Below, piece after piece: positions 30,533 to 38,139 of a stretch of 64,000 bases of DNA. Position numbers and translations under genes: made by a program. This stretch comes from Photobacterium sp. DA100. GTDB taxonomy: Bacteria; Pseudomonadota; Gammaproteobacteria; Enterobacterales; Vibrionaceae. Within the stretch, counting starts at the first letter, position 1; each line of letters opens with the position of its first letter. A model generated the notes under the pieces. It saw nothing but the letters and a program-made list of their open reading frames with translations, was not told the DNA's origin and did no database searches. The DNA is taken from NCBI RefSeq assembly GCF_029223585.1, contig NZ_CP119423.1:558001-622000 (forward strand). Reading direction: 5' to 3'.

Positions 30533-30723
30533 AAAAAAAAAAGCACTGCGTTGGGGCGCAGTGCCAAGAATTAATTTTGACAGACAGGTCAAAAATACAG
30601 GAAGTAAAATTGGTAGATTGACTACCTATCCGGCATAACCCGGACAATATGCAAACACAACATCGCAACTGTGCGGTCGGCCAAATGCCTGAGGGCGAAA
30701 AACTTGGCCTTGCTCACCGTTGC
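30533..30723 (-). ncRNA. gcvB: GcvB small regulatory RNA
   Basis: Read on the minus strand, this ~190-nt region contains GTTGCGATGTTGTGTTTGCA, a shorter form of the GU-rich R1 target-binding region of GcvB, then ACTTCCTGTATTTTTGACC and TGTCTGTC matching the conserved 3' half, and a terminator GCACTGCG / CGCAGTGC followed by ten T. It is divergent from gcvA, exactly as in enterics. A promoter lies upstream. GcvB, with Hfq, represses mRNAs for peptide and amino-acid uptake (for example oppA and dppA) and is activated by GcvA. The 5' end is estimated from the -10 box. No protein gene lies in the rest of the 435-base gap. Confidence 0.9.
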
Positions 30724-30730
30724 GGGGCAA

Positions 30731-30759
30731 ATCATATGGTTTATGTAGCACTTGAACAA
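30731..30759 (-). promoter_or_regulatory. gcvB promoter
   Basis: On the minus strand TTGTTC (-35), a 17-bp spacer and TATGAT (-10) place the start near 30723. CTAAT at 30792-30796, close to the gcvA start, matches the core of the GcvA binding motif. Confidence 0.65.
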
Positions 30760-30807
30760 TGGACAATTTATAATGTTTCCCATAAAAAAAACTAATGCAG
30801 GTTAAGT

Positions 30808-31728
30808 ATGTCTAGACGTCTCCCTCCACTCAATTCATTGAAAGTCTTTGAAGCGGCGGCCAGAAACCTCAGTTTTACCCGTGCAGCGGAAGAGCTATTT
30901 GTCACACAAGCTGCTGTAAGCCACCAGATTAAAGCGCTCGAGGAATTTTTGGGGCTCAAATTATTTCGTCGTCGTAATCGCTCTTTATTGCTAACTGAAG
31001 AGGGCCAGAGTTACTTTCTCGATATAAAAGACATCTTTTCTGCAATCTCAGATGCCACAGATAAGGTCTTGGAACGCGGCGCGAAAGGGGCATTAACCAT
31101 TAGTTTACCTCCTAGTTTTGCTATCCAGTGGTTGGTTCCCCGCTTGGCAGATTTCAATGAGCAGCATCCGGATATTGACGTCCGGATCAAGGCGGTGGAT
31201 CTGGACGAGGGCTCGTTGACCGAAGATGTCGATGTCGCTATCTATTACGGCCGGGGGAACTGGCCTGGGCTGCGGGCCGATAAGCTGTACCAGGAGTTCT
31301 TGCTGCCGGTCTGTTCACCGATGCTCCTCAACGGCACCAAGCCGCTGCGGACGTTGGCGGATCTGAAAAACCATACCCTGCTGCATGATACCTCGCGCAA
31401 GGAATGGAAAAACTATGTTCGCCACCACGGCATCGAAGGCACCAACGTCAACCAGGGGCCTATTTTCAGCCACTCGACCATGGTGCTGCAGGCGGCGGCA
31501 CATGGCCAGGGCATCGCGCTGGGCAACAACGTACTGGCACAGCCTGAGCTGGAGGCCGGTCGCCTGGTCTGCCCATTCGATGAAGTGCTGATGAGCAAGA
31601 ATGCCTTCTTCCTGGTTTGCCAGGAGCGTCAGGCTGAAACCGGCCGGATCCAGGTCTTCCGCGACTGGGTGCTGGCCAAGGCTGCCCGCGAGCAGGAAGA
31701 TATGCCGGACGTGGAAGACGAGCTGTAG
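30808..31728 (+). CDS. gcvA: LysR-type regulator GcvA of the glycine cleavage system
   Basis: This 306-residue protein (E. coli 305) starts SRRLPPLNSLKVFEAAARNL with the helix-turn-helix AAEELFVTQAAVSHQIKALE, closely matching GcvA. It controls the gcv glycine-cleavage operon with glycine and purines as signals, and activates gcvB. Supporting context is the divergent gcvB RNA and the downstream ygdD-rlmM, as in E. coli. The next gene starts 14 bases after its stop, so gcvA probably leads a four-gene transcript. Confidence 0.94.
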   Translation: MSRRLPPLNSLKVFEAAARNLSFTRAAEELFVTQAAVSHQIKALEEFLGLKLFRRRNRSLLLTEEGQSYFLDIKDIFSAISDATDKVLERGAKGALTISLPPSFAIQWLVPRLADFNEQHPDIDVRIKAVDLDEGSLTEDVDVAIYYGRGNWPGLRADKLYQEFLLPVCSPMLLNGTKPLRTLADLKNHTLLHDTSRKEWKNYVRHHGIEGTNVNQGPIFSHSTMVLQAAAHGQGIALGNNVLAQPELEAGRLVCPFDEVLMSKNAFFLVCQERQAETGRIQVFRDWVLAKAAREQEDMPDVEDEL

Positions 31729-31742
31729 GAGCCACAGGGACA

Positions 31743-32423
31743 ATGTCGGAGACAAGTGTGACTGAGTACATCATAGATATGCCGCCAAGCGGCACGTACA
31801 GCGCGACCTTCCTGTTTGCCCATGGCGCCGGCGCTGGCATGGATCACGAGTTCATGGCTGAGATTGCCAACGGCCTTGCCCTGAAAGGGATCCGGGTGGT
31901 GCGGTTTGATTTCCCCTATATGGTCAAGCGCCGTGAAGACGGTAAGAAACGGCCGCCAGACAGGCAGCCCAAGCTACTGCTGGACTTCCAGCGCCACATC
32001 GACGCATTTGCCCATGAGGGCAACCTGGTGATCGGCGGCAAATCCATGGGCGGTCGCATGGCCAGCCTGATCGTTACGGGTGTTGCTGATGAATCACCGG
32101 ATGTGGCCAACTGCCAGGATAAAGTGAAAGGTGTGGCCTGCCTGGGCTTTCCTTTCCACCCGCCGGGCAAGCCGGAGAATTTTCGCGGCGAGCATCTGCA
32201 GGCGGTTGCCCTGCCGACGCTGATCCTGCAGGGCGAGCGCGATACGTTCGGTACCCGCAGCGAAGTCGAAGGCTGGCACTATGCGCCGAGTGTGGAGGTG
32301 GCGTTCCTGCCTGACGGCGATCACAGCTTCAAGCCCCGCAAGGCATCGGGCCATACCGAGCCAGGCAACCGCCAGCTGGCGGTGAAGATGCTGGCTCGCT
32401 TTATTGCCGCGTGTACGGCCTAG
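31743..32423 (+). CDS. Alpha/beta hydrolase of the KANL3/Tex30-like family
   Basis: This 226-residue alpha/beta hydrolase fold protein has the oxyanion segment FLFAHGAGAGMD, the nucleophile elbow GGKSMGGRMA with Ser101, a likely acid in LQGERDTFG and the histidine in DGDHSFKPRK. This pattern fits the bacterial relatives of Tex30/KANL3 hydrolases; the substrate is unknown. It is inserted between gcvA and ygdD, which are adjacent in E. coli. Spacing of 14 and 9 bases to the neighbours implies co-transcription. Confidence 0.8.
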   Translation: MSETSVTEYIIDMPPSGTYSATFLFAHGAGAGMDHEFMAEIANGLALKGIRVVRFDFPYMVKRREDGKKRPPDRQPKLLLDFQRHIDAFAHEGNLVIGGKSMGGRMASLIVTGVADESPDVANCQDKVKGVACLGFPFHPPGKPENFRGEHLQAVALPTLILQGERDTFGTRSEVEGWHYAPSVEVAFLPDGDHSFKPRKASGHTEPGNRQLAVKMLARFIAACTA

Positions 32424-32432
32424 GGGGAAAGG

Positions 32433-32816
32433 ATGGAGCATAAAGCAAGCCGCTGGCTATTGGTCTTTGCGGCACTGAGCGGGGCGGTGACCGTCGCGCT
32501 GGGCGCGTTTGCTGCCCATGGTCTGAAGGCACAGCTACCGCCGTATCTGCTCGGGGTCTTCGAAACGGGCGTCCAGTATCAGGCCTGGCACACCTTGGCG
32601 ATTATCGGTTGTGCAATATTGGCACGCATTCTTCCGTCAAAAGGGGTATCATACGCAGCCCTGTTTTTTGTGGCAGGGATCATACTCTTTAGCGGCAGCC
32701 TGTATGCGCTGGCGTTGACGGGTATCAAGTGGTTTGGCCCCATCACCCCGATGGGAGGCGTCTGTTTTATCATAGGCTGGGTAGCGCTTGCAGTAGCTGC
32801 CTGGCGTTCAGCTTGA
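32433..32816 (+). CDS. ygdD: DUF423 inner-membrane protein YgdD
   Basis: This 127-residue protein with four hydrophobic helices matches YgdD (131 aa), with the signature GAFAAHGLK in the first loop and FETGVQYQAWHTLA after it. The function is unknown. Between gcvA and rlmM, as in E. coli, it is a conserved part of this operon. Confidence 0.9.
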   Translation: MEHKASRWLLVFAALSGAVTVALGAFAAHGLKAQLPPYLLGVFETGVQYQAWHTLAIIGCAILARILPSKGVSYAALFFVAGIILFSGSLYALALTGIKWFGPITPMGGVCFIIGWVALAVAAWRSA

Positions 32817-32825
32817 GGGTTGAGA

Positions 32826-33908
32826 GTGAATCAAGTTCTGTTGTACTGCCGTCCCGGCTTCGAGAAGGAATGTGCCGGTGAAGTTCAAGACAAAGCAAAT
32901 GCACTGGAGTTGTATGGCTTTCCTCGCGCGAAAAACAATACCGGCTATGTATTGTTTGAGTTCTACCAGCCGGGTGATGCGGATACGTTTATCCAGCAGC
33001 AGCCATTTTCCGAGCTGATCTTTGCTCGCCAGATGGTTGCGGTGATGCCAATGCTTGAAGATCTGCCGCAGGAAGACCGTATCTCGCCGATTATGGAAAT
33101 GGTGGCGGACTTCCCTCGCTGTGGGGATCTGCGGGTTGAAACGCCAGATACCAACGAAGCCAAAGAACTGCTGAAATTCTGCCGCAAGTTTACCGTGCCG
33201 CTACGTCAGGCGCTGCGTAAGTCTGGTGCGATGTATGCCAAGGACAACCCGAAAAAGCCAGTGCTTCACCTGTGTTTCATTGCACCGGGCTGCTGCTTTG
33301 TCGGTTATTCCTACACTACCAATAACTCGCCGTTCTTCATGGGGATCCCTCGTCTTAAGTTCCCGTCGGATGCGCCGAGCCGCTCAACTCTGAAGCTAGA
33401 AGAAGCATTCCATGTCTTTATTCCGCGAGATGAGTGGGATGAGCGTCTAGCTTCCGGTATGTGGGGAGTCGATTTGGGTGCTTGTCCAGGCGGTTGGACC
33501 TACCAGCTGGTCAAGCGCTCGATGTTTGTCCATGCCATTGACAACGGCCAGATGGCACAGAGCCTGATGGACACCGGGCAGGTCAAGCACCACATGGTCG
33601 ATGGCTTCAAGTTCGAGCCACCGCGCAAAAACGTCACCTGGATTGTGTGCGATATGGTCGAAAAGCCGGCCCGTGTGGCGCACCTGATGGGTGACTGGCT
33701 GATCAAGGGCTGGGCAAAAGAAGCGATCTTCAACCTCAAGCTACCGATGAAAGGCCGCTATGACGAGGTACTGCAGGATATCGAAAACCTCAAGGTCTAC
33801 CTGATCCAGAACGGGGTGAAATTCAAGCTGCAGGCCAAGCACCTGTACCATGACCGTGAGGAAATCACGGTACATATCCAGCGTCTGGATAACCGCTCGC
33901 CGCATTGA
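32826..33908 (+). CDS. rlmM: 23S rRNA 2'-O-ribose C2498 methyltransferase
   Basis: This 360-residue enzyme (E. coli 366) has an N-terminal THUMP-like region and a C-terminal Rossmann methyltransferase with the SAM loop [13 protein letters not shown] near residue 218 and the catalytic lysine region [10 protein letters not shown]. It methylates the ribose of C2498 in 23S rRNA. I place the start at GTG 32826 ([16 protein letters not shown]), 6 bases after GAGGG; a TTG two codons earlier is possible. The ribosome site overlaps the ygdD stop. Confidence 0.95.
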   Translation: MNQVLLYCRPGFEKECAGEVQDKANALELYGFPRAKNNTGYVLFEFYQPGDADTFIQQQPFSELIFARQMVAVMPMLEDLPQEDRISPIMEMVADFPRCGDLRVETPDTNEAKELLKFCRKFTVPLRQALRKSGAMYAKDNPKKPVLHLCFIAPGCCFVGYSYTTNNSPFFMGIPRLKFPSDAPSRSTLKLEEAFHVFIPRDEWDERLASGMWGVDLGACPGGWTYQLVKRSMFVHAIDNGQMAQSLMDTGQVKHHMVDGFKFEPPRKNVTWIVCDMVEKPARVAHLMGDWLIKGWAKEAIFNLKLPMKGRYDEVLQDIENLKVYLIQNGVKFKLQAKHLYHDREEITVHIQRLDNRSPH

Positions 33909-33926
33909 TTATCGGCAAAGTCATGA

Positions 33927-33951
33927 AACGCCACCTTCGGGTGGTGTTTTT
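33927..33951 (+). terminator. Terminator of the gcvA-rlmM transcript
   Basis: AACGCCACC, loop TTCG and GGTGGTGTT form a stem followed by T residues. Confidence 0.85.
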
Positions 33952-33966
33952 GTATTACGCTCTTTG

Positions 33967-34743
33967 CTAACTCCCCGCCGTATAACGTATATCCTGCAAA
34001 TTGAACCCTAGTACCAAGTCGGTTTTCAGAGATGCAACCTGCTTGGAGGCAATGGCCTCACTGCGGCAGGCGTCGATCTTCTTCTGCCATTTGGCAGGTA
34101 GGTCGTCAGCCGCCAGGATAGCTTCGAGGTTAGGGTATTGGCTGAGCAGCTCCACGGCGGCCTTGGGGCCAATTCCCGCCACGCCCGGGATCTTGCTCGA
34201 GCTGATCCCGGCCAGTCCCCAGTAGTCCGGCAGCTGCTCGGGCTTGACGCCGAACTCCTTTTCGACAAATGGGCTATCGAGCCAGCGCTGCTGGAAGTAA
34301 TCGCGGATCCGCAAGGTCGGCTGGAGCAGTTGGCAATAGCCCTTGTCGGTAGAGATGATCGTCACCTGCTGGCCGCGGGAGGCGACTTTCAGTGCCAGGG
34401 TCGCCACCAGATCATCGGCCTCGTCGCCGTCGGATAGCAGCGAGTCGATCCCCATGTCCATGAAGGCGTCCTGGATGATGTCCATCCCCGTCATGAGCTC
34501 TTCTGGCATTGGCTTGCGGCCCTCCTTGTAGTACGGCAGCAAATCAGCCCGCCAGCCACGGTCTTCGCCGTGGTGATCAAACACCGCGACAATGTGGGTC
34601 GGCTGACTGCTGCTGATGATTTTACCCAGGGCCTGACAGCACACCTTGGCCGTGTTGTGGACATCGGGCTCACCATGCTGGGCTGCATGGACGCGGCGGA
34701 TCAGATTGAGGGCATCAATAATGACAAGGTGGATAGACGACAT
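33967..34743 (-). CDS. xni: Flap endonuclease Xni (exonuclease IX)
   Basis: This 258-residue protein of the FEN/PolA 5'-nuclease superfamily (E. coli 251) has acidic metal sites in [23 protein letters not shown] and [14 protein letters not shown], then the helix-hairpin-helix [14 protein letters not shown]. It acts on flapped DNA structures. It sits after rlmM on the opposite strand and before ppnN, as in E. coli. It probably has its own promoter, because a terminator for ppnN lies upstream. Confidence 0.93.
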   Translation of the reverse strand: MSSIHLVIIDALNLIRRVHAAQHGEPDVHNTAKVCCQALGKIISSSQPTHIVAVFDHHGEDRGWRADLLPYYKEGRKPMPEELMTGMDIIQDAFMDMGIDSLLSDGDEADDLVATLALKVASRGQQVTIISTDKGYCQLLQPTLRIRDYFQQRWLDSPFVEKEFGVKPEQLPDYWGLAGISSSKIPGVAGIGPKAAVELLSQYPNLEAILAADDLPAKWQKKIDACRSEAIASKQVASLKTDLVLGFNLQDIRYTAGS

Positions 34744-34763
34744 AGCGTAAACCGTGTAGCAGT

Positions 34764-34790
34764 AAAGAAAAAAGGGTCAACAGACCCTTT
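34764..34790 (-). terminator. Terminator of ppnN
   Basis: On the minus strand AAAGGGTC, loop TGTT and GACCCTTT are followed by TTTCTTT. Confidence 0.8.
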
Positions 34791-34843
34791 ATTGTACGCA
34801 TTGTTGCTGCGAATGTGCACCGCCATCTGGCAGGTGGCTGGGA

Positions 34844-36220
34844 TTATTTCGCTATCGGTGGCAAAGCCGTGATGATTTCGTAGCAGGGCTCGTAACGGGT
34901 GCCCGGCAGCTTCATCCGCTGCTGCTCGACAAACTGGGCAAGCAGCTTGTCCATCCGCTTCATCAGGGCGATATCGCCGTTAATTTTAAAGCGCCCCTTG
35001 CGTTCGATTTCACGGATCCCTTCCTCCTTGACGTTGCCCGCCACGATACCCGAGAAAGCGCGGCGCAAGTTCGCGGCCAGGTGCTCTGGGCGCTGGGACA
35101 TGTGCAAGTCGAGGCTGGCCATGGACTCATGGGTTGGCTCGAACGGCAGCTGGAATTCCGGCGGGATCTCCAGTGACCAGTTGTAGCTGTAGGCATCGCC
35201 GGTTGCCAGGCGGTGCTCTTTGATCAGCGGCATGGCCGATTTCATCACCCGTGCGACTTGCTCGGGATCATCGATGATGATCTGGTAATGCTGGGTTGCC
35301 GCCTCGCCCAGGGTGTCGCGGATGAAGCTGTCCAGGGTGCGGAAATAGGGCTCGGATTCTTTCGGCCCGGTGAGCACGACGGGCATCGGCTGGTCGGCAT
35401 TTTTCGGTTCCATCAAAATACCGAGGATATAGAGCAGCTCCTCGGCCGTTCCGGCACCGCCGGGGAAGATAATAATGCCGTGGCCGACCCGAACGAAGGC
35501 TTCCAGGCGCTTCTCGATATCCGGCAAGATGACCAGCTCGTTGACGATCGGGTTGGGTGGCTCGGCAGCAATAATGGATGGCTCGGTCAGGCCAATAAAG
35601 CGGCTGTTGGGGAAGCGCTGCTTGGCATGGCCGATGGCGGCCCCTTTCATCGGCCCCTCCATGGCCCCGGGGCCACACCCGGTACAGATGTTGAGTTCGC
35701 GCAGCCCCAGCTCGTTGCCGACCTCGCGGGTATACTGGTACTCGACCGGATTAATGGAGTGGCCGCCCCAGCACACGACAATATTGGGATCTTCACCGGA
35801 GCGCACGGTCTGGGCGTTGCGCAGGACGCTGAAGACAAAGTTGGTGATGTGCGGCGAACTGGTCAGGTTGATGTCCTTGCGCTGCTGGACATGCATGTTG
35901 ACGTACACGATATCGCGCAGTACGGCAAACATATGTTCCTGGATCCCGCGGATGATCCGGCCGTCGACAAAGGCATGCTCCGGCGGGTTCATCAGCTCGA
36001 GCTTGATCCCGCGCTCGCGCCGCATCACATTGACATCGAAGCTTTTATGCCTTTCCAGCAGTTCTTTCGAGTTGTCGGAATGGCTGCCGGAGTTGAGTAC
36101 CGCCAGCGAGCAGTTACGGTACAGGCGGTAGATATCACTGGAGGCCGTTGCTTTGAGCAAGTCGACTTCATGTTGGGACAGTAGGTCCATCGCACCTACC
36201 GGACTGATATGAGTGATCAT
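34844..36220 (-). CDS. ppnN: Pyrimidine/purine nucleotide 5'-monophosphate nucleosidase
   Basis: This 458-residue protein (E. coli YgdH 454) has a central LOG-like Rossmann domain with the glycine-rich [17 protein letters not shown] and [12 protein letters not shown] motifs that bind and split nucleoside monophosphates. PpnN hydrolyses the N-glycosidic bond of nucleotides such as GMP, and in E. coli it is stimulated by (p)ppGpp. The start is the ATG at 36220 ([16 protein letters not shown]), directly after GGGAGG; an in-frame upstream ATG at 36271 gives 17 extra residues not found in E. coli. Confidence 0.95.
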   Translation of the reverse strand: MITHISPVGAMDLLSQHEVDLLKATASSDIYRLYRNCSLAVLNSGSHSDNSKELLERHKSFDVNVMRRERGIKLELMNPPEHAFVDGRIIRGIQEHMFAVLRDIVYVNMHVQQRKDINLTSSPHITNFVFSVLRNAQTVRSGEDPNIVVCWGGHSINPVEYQYTREVGNELGLRELNICTGCGPGAMEGPMKGAAIGHAKQRFPNSRFIGLTEPSIIAAEPPNPIVNELVILPDIEKRLEAFVRVGHGIIIFPGGAGTAEELLYILGILMEPKNADQPMPVVLTGPKESEPYFRTLDSFIRDTLGEAATQHYQIIIDDPEQVARVMKSAMPLIKEHRLATGDAYSYNWSLEIPPEFQLPFEPTHESMASLDLHMSQRPEHLAANLRRAFSGIVAGNVKEEGIREIERKGRFKINGDIALMKRMDKLLAQFVEQQRMKLPGTRYEPCYEIITALPPIAK

Positions 36221-36449
36221 GATTACCTCCCTGGTCATGACAAGGCGGCGGTATCCACTGGGTGTATTCATTTTAGGAAGAATCGGTGAATACTGCCGGG
36301 TGAAGCAGAAAGTAAACCGGTTGGGAGTACACTCTGTTTCCTGAAGATCAGCCTTATGTGTGAGTGAATTTTAAGTGACTGATATAGTTACCATACACAG
36401 AGTAGCCCGTTTTTACCAGCCATTGATAGGTGGATGATTTACGCGGAGA

Positions 36450-38006
36450 TCAGAAAATCCAGAAAATCCGGTTGCAGCCAGCGTTGCGGGCGCCGGAGAG
36501 GGCCTTGTCAGTCCGTTCGATGATATTGGCCGGGGTATCGTTGCTCTCGAACAGGGTAGCCCCCATCGATACGGTGATGGTGATGTTACTGTCACGGAAG
36601 CGAAATGGCAGCTGGGCGACGGCCTGGCGGATTGCCGCCAGGCGCTGGTTGCGCAGCTCCTCGCTCACGTCGGGCAAAATGAGCATGAACGCATCATCGC
36701 CGAAGCGGCCGATAAAGTCGGTCGGCTCGAGCTGCTTGCGAATGGTACGGGCGATAATTTTGAGGATCTTATCGCCGGCCTGATGGCCATAGTGCTTATT
36801 GACCGAGCTGAAGTTGTCGATGTCGACCAGCGTCACGCATAGCGGGTGCTGGTAGCGCAGCCAGCGGCGGTACTCGTGTTCGAGACGCTCATTGAGTGCC
36901 GTGCGGTTGTAGACCTTGGTCAGGTTATCGAGGAAGATACGCTGCTCCTGATCGCTCAGTCGCTGGCGGTAATCCTGAGTCTGCTCGTAGAGGTGCTCGA
37001 TTTTTGATTTGTTGTAGCTGAGCTGCTCCAGCAAGGCTTTTTCCCTTTTCTCCAGCGCCTTGTTGCGCTCGGCGAGTACCAGGAGTTCCTTGGTCAGGTG
37101 GGTCAGCTCTGGGCGCCAGCTATCGAGTTGTTTATGGGTTTGCAGACCTGTTTTAATCGACTGGGCGAGCTCGGCCAGTTCGTTGGTCATTTCGCCGCGG
37201 TGCTCATAGATGGTATGGCTCTGCTCGGCACTCTGCTGGGTGGTCTTGCTCAGGGTACCGAGCTCACCGTTTACCGTATCGAGAAACTGCTGTGAGGTAT
37301 GGCGTTCCTGGTGAGTCCCATCCATTACCAGTCGCAGTACCTCGAGGGCGATTTCCAGCAATGCGGATGGCGCCACACCTTTTAGCAATTGGTTACGGAT
37401 TGTCAGCAGTTTGTCTCCGGCTTCGCCGTCGAAGTCGAGTTCGGTGATCAAATTCTGCAACTCGGTGGTCAGTTTCATCAGCAAATCGTGCTGGATGGCT
37501 GCAGGGTTGTTTTGCAGCCCTTTGGTGGCCACCAGTTTCAGCGCGCGCTCGTACAGCGACATCAGGCCGAGGACTTGGTTGAATGAACTCGAAAGCGATG
37601 CCGTTGGCTGGGCAAGAAGTTGGTGAAGGTCACGCTTGAGCTGGGCTGGCAGGCCAGGGAAGCGGCGCAGGATCTCACTGCTGCGCTGGAACTGTCTGTC
37701 CAGCTTCTCCCGCTCTTTGGGCTGGGTTTCACCCATCCGGTTGGCGAGTCGTTCAACCACCGCGATACGAGGGATTAGCTGGCTGATGTCCTTCTGCTGT
37801 TCCAGATCTTGGCGCAGCATGGCGAGCTTCTCATCGAACTCTGTGTCTAGCCCCCGGCACGCAACTGACAGACGGCTGATCAGGCGTTTTAGGATCGTAA
37901 GCTCCCGCCTTGACTTCAAAGAGGCGTCACGGTGTGAGAGTTGAGCTTGATCCAAACGTAGTTTCAATTGACTCAATTGCGAAGCTACGGCATTTATGTC
38001 TGTCAC
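36450..38006 (-). CDS. Coiled-coil protein with degenerate GGDEF domain
   Basis: This 518-residue soluble protein has a long helical, largely coiled-coil N-terminal region (about residues 1-345) and a C-terminal GGDEF-fold domain that begins DNLTKVYNRTALNERLEHEY and has the substrate-site segment DIDNFSSVNKHYGHQAGD. The signature loop reads RFGDDAF instead of RYGG(D/E)EF, so the second glycine and the catalytic-loop glutamate are changed, and the RxxD inhibitory site is absent (EPTD). It is likely a receptor or a non-canonical cyclase rather than a normal diguanylate cyclase. No membrane segment is seen. The start is a GTG with a poor ribosome site, so the N-terminus is uncertain. Confidence 0.8.
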   Translation of the reverse strand: MTDINAVASQLSQLKLRLDQAQLSHRDASLKSRRELTILKRLISRLSVACRGLDTEFDEKLAMLRQDLEQQKDISQLIPRIAVVERLANRMGETQPKEREKLDRQFQRSSEILRRFPGLPAQLKRDLHQLLAQPTASLSSSFNQVLGLMSLYERALKLVATKGLQNNPAAIQHDLLMKLTTELQNLITELDFDGEAGDKLLTIRNQLLKGVAPSALLEIALEVLRLVMDGTHQERHTSQQFLDTVNGELGTLSKTTQQSAEQSHTIYEHRGEMTNELAELAQSIKTGLQTHKQLDSWRPELTHLTKELLVLAERNKALEKREKALLEQLSYNKSKIEHLYEQTQDYRQRLSDQEQRIFLDNLTKVYNRTALNERLEHEYRRWLRYQHPLCVTLVDIDNFSSVNKHYGHQAGDKILKIIARTIRKQLEPTDFIGRFGDDAFMLILPDVSEELRNQRLAAIRQAVAQLPFRFRDSNITITVSMGATLFESNDTPANIIERTDKALSGARNAGCNRIFWIF

Positions 38007-38139
38007 AGGGTTACAGCGCGGTCCATGGTGGTAAACTTGTTTCTTATCAGGAAGTTAAAAAGTGATCCTAAATTCGATGCTAACAAAAACCTTCTGCTAA
38101 TTCATTGTTATCGGCCATCTCCCGGATATTTCCATTCGA

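Noticed and set aside
35213..36184. 323-codon open frame on the plus strand opposite ppnN
   Set aside because: It is a codon-bias shadow of ppnN on the opposite strand, with no ribosome site and no recognisable domain.
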